A stretch of DNA of 64,000 bases, taken from Aedes albopictus. Its lineage: Eukaryota > Arthropoda > Insecta > Diptera > Culicidae. Position numbers and translations under genes: made by a program. The notes under the pieces are model-generated. The model had not been told where the DNA came from, ran no database searches, and saw only the letters and a program-made list of their open reading frames with translations. The DNA is taken from the NCBI RefSeq assembly GCF_035046485.1, contig NC_085138.1:443959204-444023203 (forward strand). Reading direction: 5' to 3'. Positions 1-9,557 of this stretch are shown here, piece by piece (the first letter of the stretch is position 1; each line of letters opens with the position of its first letter).

Positions 1-441
1 TATATTCGATTCCCTTAAACTATTAAACAAGGATATAATGGTTTGGGAAAAATTTAAAATATGTTAATTGTAGCGAACCAATACAAAATAAACAATGACT
101 TCTAAAAGGTGACTAAAACATAAATTTTTCAATGATTTAAAAAAAATGTAAATACGCTTTAAAATACACCAAAAACCATTTTACGATATACAGAACCGTC
201 CTCAATATAAGCCAAAAATATAAAAATATGATTTTCCACGACGCAAAAATTACAAAAATGCTCAAACTATATCCCGTCTAAAGGCGGGATTGGGTATTAG
301 AGGGTTAATTAGTAATAATTGCCTCAAGTGTTTGAAAAGCAGGCAACTGTATGTGTGTGTGTATCGGTGCATGCTAGTGTATCTCTGTTCATATGTATAT
401 GTTACTCAAAATCGGAATAAAAACGAAACCTTATCGCTTAC
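1..441 (-). other. intron, donor side, left-most
   Basis: Non-coding sequence 3' (in gene direction) of the exon ending at 442. It opens with the reverse-strand donor GTAAGC at 441-436. It is AT-rich, with a short TG run near 350-362 and a small GC-rich inverted motif near 273-288. I see no exon in it; the next exon lies beyond base 1. Confidence 0.7.
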
Positions 442-1064
442 TTGGTGAGTCTTCCAACTCGTGGCCGCCGGAATGGTTGTCGTCGTCTTCCCCGTCATCA
501 TCGTCGTCATCCTCGTCCCGGTGCGAGTGCTGAAGCGATCCCGCAGGACTCATCTTCCGCGGTGGGGGCGTTAGACTTCGATGCCGCTTGGTGGTGGACG
601 ATGACGAACCGGCCGAGTGGGGGGATATCTTCTGCTCCACGACGTCGTCCAGCGTGAGGGAGATCACTCCCGGCGTGGTGCTGGTGGTGGCGCCGGCACT
701 CAAGCTGGTGCTGGTGGACGTTGCGGACGGTTTGTGCTGCAGACCCTGTTGCTCTTTCGCTGCTAGGTGATGGTTGTCGCCGGCTCCGAGAAGGGCGGAG
801 GGCGACGATAAAGATGAGGACGAGATGCCAGCTGTCAGGCCGGAATGGGTCGAGCTGTGGCTGGATGGCACTGGATGTTGCTGCTGTTGTTGTTGCTGGT
901 GCTGTTGTTGGTGGAGATCTCTCGCATGGTGGAGCAACGGTTGGGGCGAGATGGATGGATTGAAGTGCAGCGATGCGGGATGATTTTTTTGTACTGATAG
1001 GGGTGGAGTGGGAGGTGCTTGCGACGACTTGGTAACCGTGATTTCACCGTTTGACGTTGTAATC
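442..1064 (-). CDS. internal coding exon (fourth in window) of a Gln/His/Ser-rich probable transcription factor
   Basis: The exon is 623 bp, bounded on the minus strand by the acceptor ..CAACAG at 1070-1065 and the donor GTAAGC at 441-436. Its first base completes an AGG codon begun in the exon ending at 7845; its last base starts a codon finished outside the window, so the protein continues. The 207 full codons encode a disordered polypeptide: a proline-rich start (PPTPPLSV), a His/Gln tract (HQQQHQQQQQQQH), long Ser/Thr runs, a basic KRHRSLTPPPRK patch and an acidic run (DEDDDDDDGEDDD) near the end. No folded domain is present. Acidic and Ser-rich linkers like this often precede the DNA-binding domain of developmental regulators, so that domain is probably encoded to the left of base 1. 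The whole exon is read in one frame only when joined to the exon at 7845-8688, which supports the boundaries. Identity is unproven; a POU protein is my best guess. Confidence 0.85.
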
Positions 1065-1649
1065 CTGTTGATTGATAAGAGAAGGGCAAACATACACAAA
1101 AAATGAGTTGTGCACTTGTATAAATAGGAATCTGTTTTTGATTTTACTTATATGTATTGATGTGAATTAGGACGACATATTACTGAGCTTCGTCTAACAA
1201 ATTTGCTGGTCTTCTCAACAATCGGTATTTGTACCAGAATAAATAAAAAAGCGTTCAAGGGACTTCAATATTATTAATATTTTGCTATTATTCAGTAACG
1301 CAGCTGAAACGCAACCATTCAATGCTGCATTATTGCTTATCATTAGAGCTATTTTCGGTTCTGTTTCTGATGAATTCCTGGAATAAAAGCTGGCAACACT
1401 GCTGCATTGAAACTGAACATCTTATTATGAAATTCACTACTATTGGAATAGTTCACGTGTTCGTTTAAATTTGAATGAACACTACACATTATCAGCAATA
1501 CATCTTAGGTTCCCAATTTAGTTTTTCTAACAGAGTTGGTTCTTCAAAATCATCTCTACAACTGGCGATGCTGTATAGTGTATAAAATTGATCAATACGG
1601 TTTTAATAAAAAATGTCAAATTCGAATGTTTAATCAAGATTATGTAGAA

Positions 1650-1826
1650 TTTTTTTTATCTGTATTTACGAGATTTTTAGCCCTAGGCTAGTTCATCTCG
1701 GGACCCACGCTTTACTTCCCTTCCGAAGGAAGAACTCACATTTTGCGAGTTTGGCGGGAGTGGGATTCGATCCCAGGTCCTCGGCGTGATAGTCAAGTGT
1801 TCTAACCATCACACCAGGTCCGCTCC
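1650..1826 (-). mobile_element. tRNA-derived SINE with 12-bp target duplication
   Basis: On the minus strand the element begins GGAGCGGACCTGGTGTGATG, a tRNA-like A-box region, and carries a B-box-like GGGATCGAATCCC. It ends in a short T/A-rich tail. The 12-base word GATTATGTAGAA occurs on both sides (1638-1649 and 1827-1838), a perfect target-site duplication that fixes both ends. A second copy lies at 58826-58958. The family looks like the abundant tRNA-type SINEs of Aedes (Feilai-like is my recollection, not checked). It is non-coding and depends on a LINE partner for movement. Confidence 0.85.
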
Positions 1827-2880
1827 GATTATGTAGAAGTCTTACAGTATCTTTGGTGTTACTTTATAGCACAGCAAATTTTGGGCATACTTTTACAACA
1901 TATAATTCTTGTAGTAGCTAGTAACACTGCTGATGTAGATGAAAATACAGCTGAATATCTCAGAAATGGTGTGAGATAGGTAATTCGAAAGTTCGACAAT
2001 ATTGTAGTTCACCTCATTTGCAGTAGATTGCTTCACACTGCGACATAACCATTCTGTTATTGTTGGCAACACTGACCATGCAGATTAAAATTAAGCATAA
2101 TATATCAGATACGGTGTGGGATAAGTAATTCGAATGACACTTTTCTATCTGCTTTAGTTTCCGAGATAGCGAAGTTTAGAAGTTTGCTTGATAACTAGCG
2201 CCAACAAGCGGCAAAATCGCCAGGTAATCGGTCAATCAACAAAATGTTCTTGTCTTTCTAAACAACTTTGCCGAAGACGACACTTTTTTATCTGCTTTCA
2301 CATATTGTTCTTGAAATTCTGAACAACTTTGCTGAAAACCCACTATTTCAAATAAACAAGATCTTGATATATCGCATGTCATAACTTATGAAAACTTTAT
2401 GTTTAAGGCTGATTTCAATTTCATACGTACTGTGCAAAAAGATAGGACAAGTAATGGTCAAGTGATGATTCCGCTCCAAAATTACTTGAGCAGTTCGCAG
2501 ATGGAAAGTGAGGAAACAAGTTAACGCCCGGTAAACGGTTCCCGTGCAAATCAAATGGAGCTGTTACTTTTCCCCGCGGACAAATAGTTAGTGCTATTAT
2601 TCGGAAAGGAATCTCCCTCTACTAAATCAATTGTCATAATTACTAGCGGGAAAAGGAGAAATTTTACTTGGGAACAGGAGAACTAGCTTTACCTATGCCT
2701 TGAAGTAACACCTCCAGTAAACCACACGTGATAGCTCTTGGTCAATACTAAAACTGTACAGAACACATGGATAAGGTAAACTTGCATCTAGCATTTGTCT
2801 TTTGCTGGAATTAGGTAACCAATTTGATTTACGAGCAACTTTTATTGTTAGAAAATATGCGTTAAGTCAACTGTCGATTT

Positions 2881-3032
2881 CTGGAAAAACTTGTAATTAG
2901 AAGGCACGAAATGATGCTAATTGACAAATAGAGAGATGAAATTTGTGCAAAAAAGTCGGGTTCTGGTGGGATACGAACCCACGACTCCGTATTTGCTAGA
3001 CCGACGCTTTAACCAACTAAGCCACAGAACAA
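2881..3032 (-). mobile_element. tRNA-derived SINE, second family
   Basis: On the minus strand it reads as a tRNA-like head (GGCTTAGTTGGTTAAAGCG, then GTGGGTTCG.ATCCCAC) followed by about 80 bp ending in ACAAGTTTTTCCAG. The same head and tail occur at 42940-43090 and 43168-43317. One base of the B-box loop differs (GTTCGTATCC). Acceptor, D and T arms can be drawn, but the anticodon arm pairs badly, so this is a retroposon and not a working tRNA gene. Confidence 0.85.
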
Positions 3033-3679
3033 GTAATGATTCTTCGGAATAGAAATCCGAGCAAGTACAATAACTGACCAGTAACAAACTGATAACTAGT
3101 GTTCGCTCCAGAACTCATTTTACAATATTGTGTTATCAACTTGATAGTTCATGTTACTATTATCTGTCAAATTGGGGGCATCATCGTCCACAACAACAAC
3201 GGAAGTTAGTTATCAATGACCGTTGCAAATATCTTTCAGATAACAAACTGAGTTTTCAATTGCATAAAATTGATTGATTTACAGAAGTTGTTATCAGGGT
3301 ACCTTTGATGATAACATAGTGAGATATTTTAATGATATCACGGGTGCACTTGGTTGTTATCATGTTTGTTATGTTGCCTGCTTATTCAGACACAATGAGA
3401 ACAAATTTAGTTGATTATTTTTTTATATCAGATAACACAGTATATTATCCGGTTGTTATGAAACTTTGCTCGGGAAGCCATACTGACACCGAAGCCACAC
3501 CGTGAACACTACTTTTTTACAAACCATGGCCATAACTTATGGCTGTCCAATTGTGAAAAGACGGTTATAAGAATAGCCCGCAGAAGATGGTCGAAGGCCA
3601 GTAGAATCGACCAAAACGTCCGGACAATCTGGTAACATAAAGCTTATCATTTCTCGCCGAAAACCTATCGCATTATAGT

Positions 3680-3950
3680 TATTTATGTAACGAGTTGCAA
3701 AAAGTTGATTTTTTCAGCACGAGTCGTACTTTTATCCAAAGAGGCTTGCCGAGTTGGATTAATACGAAGAGTGCTGAAAATTCGAGTTTTGCAACGAGTT
3801 CCATACAAAATTCTTGCAATGATTTTTTTTTCATAATGCAACACATTTGAGTTGCATAATGTTCATAATGCAACTCAAAAGAGTTGCAAAATGAACATTA
3901 TACAACTGTTTTTCATTATGCAACTCATTTCAGTTGCATAATGAGCCAGT
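3680..3950. repeat. hairpin-rich repeat with AGTTGCATAATG motif
   Basis: Several inverted copies of the words GAGTTGCA and TGCAACTC follow each other at about 3838-3945, so the region can fold into a stem. The 5' part (3690-3800), with its ACGAGTCGTAC and GCTTGCCGAGTTGGAT words, resembles parts of the duplicated unit at 10440-10560. It is probably a decayed foldback element; its ends are not defined. Confidence 0.5.
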
Positions 3951-4689
3951 TCGGAAAAAAATGGCCATTATGATACCAAAATGAGTTATATGAAATGTGA
4001 AATTATGATACTGCATTGCATAAAAAATATTTATGAATCATAAAAAGGCATAAAAAAGGGAAATTCGTGCATAAAATGAGTTAGGGCTTCAATGAAGAAA
4101 CTTAATTCGCGAGAACAGTACTTTCTCCTGCCCGAGCAGAGGAGAATATCAAATTAATAACTACGAAATCACATAACCTGTTTTTATGTCTTGTTTTGTT
4201 ACTATTTAGTTATGAAGGCGTAGCTTTTTCATAACAAATTTTGTAGGGCAATCTCATTTTGTTATTATCAAGCTATTGATATACATTCACCTAATTACAT
4301 TTAAATAACATGTTTTGTTGAAGTAAAAGTTTTGTTATTGTTGTACTATTGACCAACTTATCAACAATAACATAACAGTAACAAGTTTTGAAATCAAAGC
4401 AACAATTCGATAATAATGACCTGTCCTTTATTTTGTTCCATTTTCGTATACAGTTAGGATGGAAATTGCTAAACAACTCCTCTGAAAGTTCCTTAAATAA
4501 TATTCTGAAAAACACTTGGGAGTTCTGGAGGAACCTGTTTGTACAATTCAAGAGGGAATTTATAGAGCAACTTAGATAAATAATTAGTCAGTTACAGAAA
4601 TTGTCAACTTCATGCATTCGACGCACTTCATGTATCATAAAAAATCTAAAACACAAAAGGCTTTTGTCTTAAGTGTATTGGGAAATAAA

Positions 4690-5040
4690 TTAATGAATGA
4701 ATGAAAAATGAATGAATGAACCCTTCGATACCCTGAAGAAGTCTTCTTGGAAATTTCAAAAGTAATTCTTCTGAGTAATTATTAGAAATATTGGCAAGAT
4801 CTTTTGAGAACTCATTGAAAACTCTTCGAAAAAAAACTCCTGGTGAAATTCTCAAAAAAACTTTCAGAGAAATCTTAAGATGAAATTCGGGACAAATAAT
4901 CACGCGAAATTCTGAAGAAATCCTTGAAGGGATTCTGTTCATAATTCTGAAGGAATTTCTAGAGGAGTCTTTGAACATCCATGAATGATTTCGTGGAAGA
5001 ACTCTCGGAGAAATTTCTGGAAGATTTTTCTTTTACATAC
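4690..5040. repeat. (ATGA)n run and decayed GGAATTCC-type array
   Basis: A short ATGA tetranucleotide run (4692-4720) is followed by about 300 bp of diverged units around the words GAAATTCTTC and GGAATTTC. It is a short member of the array type described at 31400-33900. The open frames seen here are by-products of the repeat. Confidence 0.6.
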
Positions 5041-5208
5041 TCTTAGAATGAATTAAAAACTGAATATATTTCGATCATTTAAAGTATTGTTACTCATGTT
5101 ATTGGTGGGTTTGGGAGTCATAGTGAATAATTCTATATAATAAGTATCATAATTTACTTAGTTATGATTTCGATATCATAACAAATTTTGCTTTCCGATT
5201 ATTATCAA

Positions 5209-5417
5209 CACAGGGAAAAATTTCTACTCAGTGGCTGAATTGGTCTTACTCAGAAATCGAAAAATCCTTTGTTTTCTCACTCAGTTTCCGTTAAAAGGGG
5301 GACAACCCATTGCCAATGAGTTGTTCTATTTTTAGCCGAAACTGAGTAAGAAGACAAAGAATTTATCGATTTCTGAGTAAGGCTAACTCAGTCATTGAGT
5401 AGAAATTTTTTTCGGTG
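5209..5417. mobile_element. MITE-like element with about 60-bp inverted ends
   Basis: The left end (CACAGGGAAAAATTTCTACT) and the right end on the opposite strand (CACCGAAAAAAATTTCTACT) match over most of 60 bp, continuing through CTCAGTTT. The arms enclose about 50 bp. The element is 209 bp with no coding potential. I could not define a target duplication. Confidence 0.65.
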
Positions 5418-5639
5418 AATAACCTATTAATATCAAAATTTGTTATTGAAATATTTTATAAATTCCCTGTTATTAAGTTGTTCTTGAAACTAACAAAACA
5501 AGTTATTAAAATGGTTTTCCAAGAAGATTTTTTTTTGTTATGATATTTGTTATTTTGCCGCTTATGACAGACAAGTTTATAACATAATATGTTTTGTTGG
5601 GGCCAAGGGCGTTTCCAGGAAGTTCCCAGATAGCTCAAA

Positions 5640-6960
5640 AGAAGGAGTTCCAAGGCGCTTCAGGGACGTTTCAGGGAGTTTCAGGAGCCTTTAACCCTCG
5701 AGTGATCACGATGTTTTATTTTGTACAACACGCTGAAAAAATCTCAACCGCGCGACTGATGGAAGGTTAAGGGCGTTCCGAATGAGACTACTTGAGACCT
5801 CCTGAAGCTCCTACGCCCCTGAGACCCCCTAAAACTCTCCTGAGACCCTCTGGGTCGTCCCTGAGACAACTTGAAGAAGAGACCTTCAGACCCCGAGAAC
5901 CCCCTGAAACACCCTGGGACCCCCTTAAACCCTACTGAGACCACCTGTAACGCCCTGAAACCCTCTGAAATTCCTCTGAAACCTCCTGGGAACCCCTGAA
6001 ACACCCCTGAGACTCTGTGTCGATTCAGTTGGGGCTAAGCACGTTTTCAGCAAGTTCCCAGAATGCCCAAAAGAAATGGGGTTCCAAGAGGCTTCGGGAG
6101 CGCTTTAGGAAGTGTCAGAACAACAGCGTTCCGTCAGAGACACCCTGGAGTCGCCATGGAACCCACTGGGATCTCTTTTCTGCAGTTAGCCTCCAAACTT
6201 ACATGTATGCTACTACGGAAATTTTATCTTTCGTGTATCAATAGCAAAATGTATAGATATTAAGGTAAAATCAAAGTTTTTATAAGTTTTCTGATCAAAA
6301 TCATCTGATCTTTCAATAAGCTTACTCGGCTTTGCCGATCCCTGAAACGTCCCTGAGACCCACTAAAATCTCCATGAGGTCTTTATGAAACTCCTTGGGA
6401 CCCCCTGCGATCCCACGAAACCCAATAAAATGCCTTTCAGACCCCATGGAAGGCCTCCTGAGAGTTCCTGGAGCACCATAAACCCTATTGAGACCACCTG
6501 TAACGCCCTAAATCCCTCTAAAACCCCCTGGGAGCCCCTGAAGCACCCCAGAGACCTTGACGCGTTTGAGTAACGGCTAAGTGCGTTTTCAGCAAGTTCC
6601 CATAAAGCCCTAAAGAAAATGGATTTCACGGTGCTTTAGAGGCGTTCCAAGGAGTTTCAGAAGCGTTCCTGAGATCCCATGAAATTCTTTCCATGAAGGC
6701 TCTCTGAAACGTCCCTGAGACACTCCAAAGCGACACTGAATCCTCCTGGTACACCTGAAACCCCCTAAGCTCTCCTTGAAACACCTCTTAGAGTCTCTAG
6801 TACCCCCCTGAAGACCCTTGAATGCCCCTGAGAACCACTGAAACATCCCTGAGATCTCCTGAAACATATCTAAGACCTCGTAGTACCCCCTGAAATCAAG
6901 CCAAAAACCCCTCTGGAACCCCCTGCAATACCCTTGAAAGGACTCTCTTTGGTCATTCCT
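5640..6960. repeat. decayed minisatellite, CCCTGAGACCCCCTGAAAC type
   Basis: Two blocks (about 5640-6110 and 6340-6960) are built from many diverged copies of short words such as CCCTGAGAC and CCCCTGAAAC. They are interrupted near 6180-6330 by ordinary AT-rich DNA. Larger units, each containing a GTTTTCAGCAAGTTCCC segment (near 6043 and 6586), show that a unit of roughly 500 bp was itself duplicated. The open frames on both strands are products of the repeat. Confidence 0.7.
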
Positions 6961-7176
6961 ATAAAAGTCTTTTGACCACTGTTGCCATAGCTCTCTGCTC
7001 TGAATTGCTTAACGCGGGGCATAGCAAAAGTGCTCAAATCAGAGAGTAGAAAAATCGAAGATTGACGTTCTCATTTTTTCATTCGTGTTTTACCGAATTC
7101 ATTTTCAGCTGAATGCCAATCTGTCATGTATAGCTTATCTCACATTGTATAGTGTTCAATTTCTGGTAACAGATGT

Positions 7177-7480
7177 ACACTCCCGATCAAAAGTTTGGGG
7201 TCACCCCTTCAAAAACATGTCATGTTTTTAGGCCCATATCTTTGCCAATTTGTCCCATTTCAAAACCATAGGTCTTATTCAAAAGATAATAAGTCAACTG
7301 GAAATTGGGTCGACCAAATTCCAAGATGAGAACGGTAATATAACCTATTTTCTATTAGCTTTAAACTGATTTTTGCCGAACTTGGCTTAACAATCTAGGA
7401 AAAAAAGATATTGAATAAAGTAACTCCAAAAGTTTGGGGCCACTTTCGAAAAACATGGAAAAGTGATTTGGTGACATCTT
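7177..7480 (+). mobile_element. fragment of a Tc1/mariner-like element
   Basis: The stretch begins TACACTCCCGATCAAAAGTT followed by TGGGGTCACC, a wording typical of Tc1/mariner terminal repeats. AAAGTTTGGGGCCAC recurs at about 7428, like an internal direct repeat. No transposase frame is present, and the other end appears to be lost where the 7485-7725 element was inserted. Confidence 0.45.
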
Positions 7481-7484
7481 CGTA

Positions 7485-7725
7485 CACACCAAAAATCGAT
7501 TGAGGGTTTCAGCAAAATTTTGCTGAATTTTGCCGAGCTGAAGGCTTCAGCAAAAATTTTGCTGAAATTCAGCAAAATTTTGCTGATTTGTTCAGTAAAC
7601 TCTGCTGATCATCAGTAACGTTTTGCTGAAATTCAGCAAACTTTGCTGAAAGTTCAGCAAAAAATTTTGCTGAACCCTTCAGCTCGGCAAAATTCAGCAA
7701 AATATTGCTGAAAGCGTTTAGTGTG
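7485..7725. mobile_element. MITE with nested TTCAGCAAAATTTTGCTGAA palindromes, TA-flanked
   Basis: A 241-bp element runs from CACACCAAA to TTTAGTGTG (inverted ends) between TA dinucleotides at 7483-7484 and 7726-7727. The interior is almost wholly made of inverted copies of TTCAGCAAAATTTTGCTGAA, including GCCGAGCTGAAGG with its inverse CCTTCAGCTCGGC. It is non-coding, of Tc1/mariner MITE type by its TA flank. Confidence 0.7.
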
Positions 7726-7844
7726 TAATCTATAGTTCAATTGTCCCATATGCCTATTCATAACACAATGTGACTCTTCTGAAACATCCCTTCAATACTA
7801 CATATGTATCACCAAAATGTGGAACAATTTTGACGTACACTCAC

Positions 7845-8688
7845 CTACTGATCGCATTGTCCGACGGCGAATGGTGCGGGCTGGTCAGATTCTTAGCCAC
7901 ATGGATCTGCCCATGGCCAATGCTGCCGCCACTACTGCTGAGTCCACTGATGACACTGCTATTACTTCCACCGCCGCTCCCAGTACTGCTGTTGCTTCCA
8001 CTGCAGGGCGGTATACTGGGCGACGCGGTTCGCTTCATCTGCGGCGATTTCTCAAACACCGACGCAAAACTGTTGCTCGGAGGTCGCGATTGTGGCGTCA
8101 GCGAAATGGGCGACGGCACCTTAGGAGACTCCAGCTTGATGCGCATCTCCGGGGTGGACCGCTCTGACGGGGTTTTCTCGTGAGTGGACAGATTCTTGAA
8201 CTTGTCCGCCACGTGGATGGTGGACGATGCCGCCGACGAAGAAGGCGTCGAAGGATGACCCGACGGGAGCCCAAGATGCAGATGCTTGGCCTGCTGCGAT
8301 TGGTGGTGTTGCGTCTGGGGGTGCTGCTGCTGCTGTTGGTGCTGTTGCTGGTGATGATGGTGATGGTGGTGATTGCTATTAGCTGCGGCGGCTGCGGCCA
8401 GCGCCAATTGGTTCGTAAGTAGACTTGTTGTGTTGATTGCACTATTGACTGTGACGGGGGACTCGCGGGTTGCCACTGCGGCGGCTGCTGCGGCCGCTAC
8501 CGCAAACGCCGCATTGCCCGGGTGGTGCGGATGGTGGTGATGGTGGTGACTGGATTGGTTCAGCATCTCGTTGAAATTATTGTTTGCGACCGTATTAAAA
8601 TTTAAACATTGCAATAAATTTTCGCTGCTCATGTTCGAAATCACCTGTTGCCCCACGGGGATCGTCAGAATGGTTTGGGTGGCAATTC
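7845..8688 (-). CDS. internal coding exon (third in window) of the same probable transcription factor
   Basis: The exon is 844 bp. The acceptor on the minus strand is ACACGCAG (8696-8689) and the donor is GTGAGT (7844-7839). It enters with two bases that complete a GGA codon and leaves with two bases (AG). Its 280 codons start with ATQTILTIPVGQQVI, the continuation of the Gln-rich motif in the previous exon. They go on through a six-His run, a seven-Ala run, a second Ala run, a long His/Gln tract (codons about 106-130), a Ser/Pro region and a Gly/Ser region. Codons 179-188 read PEMRIKLESP, which fits the synergy-control consensus (P, up to four residues, I/V-K-x-E, up to three residues, P) that marks SUMO sites in transcription factors. 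There is no folded domain. The long His/Gln and Ala tracts may vary in length between individuals. The Leu/Arg-rich frames on the opposite strand are shadows of these tracts. Confidence 0.87.
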
Positions 8689-8966
8689 CTGCGTGTGCGT
8701 GATTCGGTGCGTTTGTTGGGTTGAGGGGGAAAATAAACGTGGGAAGGGTGTTAATAGCGGTTAAGAGATGAACATTGATACACGCGTAAATAAAACACAG
8801 CCCAGGCATTGGCGTAGCTGGAGAAGGGATTTTCTGTAAAATATAATTTTGTACAGCCGTACCATGTCGATCCAGTCCCGTTGGGTCCCAGAAAATTTCT
8901 AACTACGCCAATGACCTCATGTGGGGGTTGTAGCTCATGAACACGTGTTCGGTTGGATCAACTTAC
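8689..8966 (-). other. 278-bp intron
   Basis: The donor GTAAGT follows CAAG at 8966-8961 and the acceptor CAG is at 8691-8689. Phase is 1 on the donor side and 2 on the acceptor side. No repeat is seen inside. Confidence 0.85.
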
Positions 8967-9260
8967 CTTGTGACGTTGGTATGAGCAGTTGGGCTCCTTG
9001 GATGCCTTGGACAATCTGACCAGATGCTAGAATCAACTGAGGCATTTGAGCGGCCGCAGCTGTCAGGGGTTGCGAAGCAGCTCCCAGTGCTCCCATCACA
9101 GGCGAATGGCTTTGTGCGCCAAGACTAAGATTCAGGGGTGAATTATTAAGTAACGCCGACGGTAAACCAGCCGTCGGAAGACCCAGCCCCGGCATAACTC
9201 CCGCCCCGCCGGACAGCTGAGCCAAACTCTGCAGCTTCTGTAGGTTCAGCATGTCTTGCA
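8967..9260 (-). CDS. internal coding exon (second in window), Gln/Leu-rich motif and CtBP-like PLNLSL
   Basis: The exon is 294 bp with acceptor TTGTCCACAG (9270-9261) and donor GTAAGT (8966-8961). It begins with TG, which completes an ATG codon, then encodes QDMLNLQKLQSLAQLSGG, a Gly/Leu/Pro stretch, PLNLSL (9138-9121), an Ala-rich piece and PQLILASGQIVQGIQGAQLL. The last motif runs across the splice into IATQTILTIPVGQQ. The pattern PQL, GQI, QLLIP, QGI, GQQ resembles Gln-rich segments that I recall in POU6-class (pdm3/POU6F2) proteins. That is memory of a family style, not an alignment. PLNLS is a known variant of the CtBP corepressor-binding motif. The high conservation expected of this hydrophobic/Gln motif makes it the best query for naming the gene. 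Confidence 0.87.
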
Positions 9261-9340
9261 CTGTGGACAAAAAAGCATGACTCATGTAGATCGTAAGAGA
9301 GTTCTCCGGGGTGTGATTTTAGAACTCGATATGTACTCAC
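9261..9340 (-). other. 80-bp intron
   Basis: The donor GTGAGT is at 9340-9335 and the acceptor CAG at 9263-9261. It joins phase 1 to phase 2. This is a typical short insect intron. Confidence 0.85.
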
Positions 9341-9557
9341 TAGTTCCATTCAGATGCACCTGGGCTGCGGCGGCGGCGGCTGCTGCAGCTGCTGCTGCTT
9401 GGTTAGTCACCGGGGATCCACCCGTCGACAGGGATAGGGGAGACATTTTTTCCCGGCTCCGTAATGCCGCGGCCACCACTTTCGAACGGTTTGACGCCTC
9501 GTTCAGCTCGTCCAGTGGGCTGTTTGAACGGCTGCAATTATCACTTCTTTCCCGGTC
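9341..9557 (-). CDS. internal coding exon (first in window), Ser-rich start and 12-Ala tract
   Basis: The exon is 217 bp with acceptor TCTATTTACAG (9568-9558) and donor GTGAGT (9340-9335). It enters in phase 0 and leaves with one base that joins the next exon as ATG. The 72 codons begin DRERSDNCSRSNSPLDEL, contain KMSPLSLSTGGSPV and end in a 12-Ala run followed by QVHLNGT. No start codon is needed here: the upstream acceptor is strong, and reading beyond it gives only intron-like sequence. The 5' exon(s) are not found in the window and may lie anywhere from 9.6 kb onwards. The Ala tract is coded by GCN triplets and may be unstable in length. Confidence 0.83.

Larger units (their letters stand above)
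1065..7844 (-). other. 6.8-kb intron filled with repeats
   Basis: This interval lies between donor GTGAGT (7844-7839) and acceptor CAG (1067-1065). The phases on its two sides match (2+1). It holds two SINEs (1650-1826, 2881-3032), hairpin elements (near 3815-3945; 5209-5417; 7485-7725), decayed minisatellite arrays (4700-5040, 5640-6960) and a Tc1/mariner-like end (near 7177). The remaining DNA (1090-1640, 1840-2880, 3035-3680, 4000-4690, 5040-5200) is AT-rich and I recognise nothing coding in it. Two diverged direct copies of about 60 bp (near 1935-1990 and 2085-2140) share the motif around GATAAGTAATTCGAA. Confidence 0.75.

Noticed and set aside
442..1089. Plus-strand and alternative minus-strand frames over the left exon (442-657, 588-770, 721-983, 835-1089)
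   Set aside because: They are shadows of the Gln/His/Ser codon tracts in the spliced minus-strand exon and have no splice or domain support.
2951..3030. A tRNA gene on the minus strand (also 43021-43085 and 43170-43240)
   Set aside because: The anticodon arm pairs poorly and the same non-tRNA 3' tail follows in every copy, so these are SINEs.
7770..8422. Leu/Arg-rich plus-strand frames opposite the 7845-8688 exon
   Set aside because: They are antisense readings of CAG/CAC/GCN tracts.
442..9557. Assignment of the gene to nubbin/Pdm1 (POU class 2)
   Set aside because: My first thought from the Gln-rich motif, but the region ahead of the POU domain in Pdm1, as I recall it, has a different Gln/Leu-rich block that is absent here. 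POU6/pdm3 fits better, though not well enough for a symbol.
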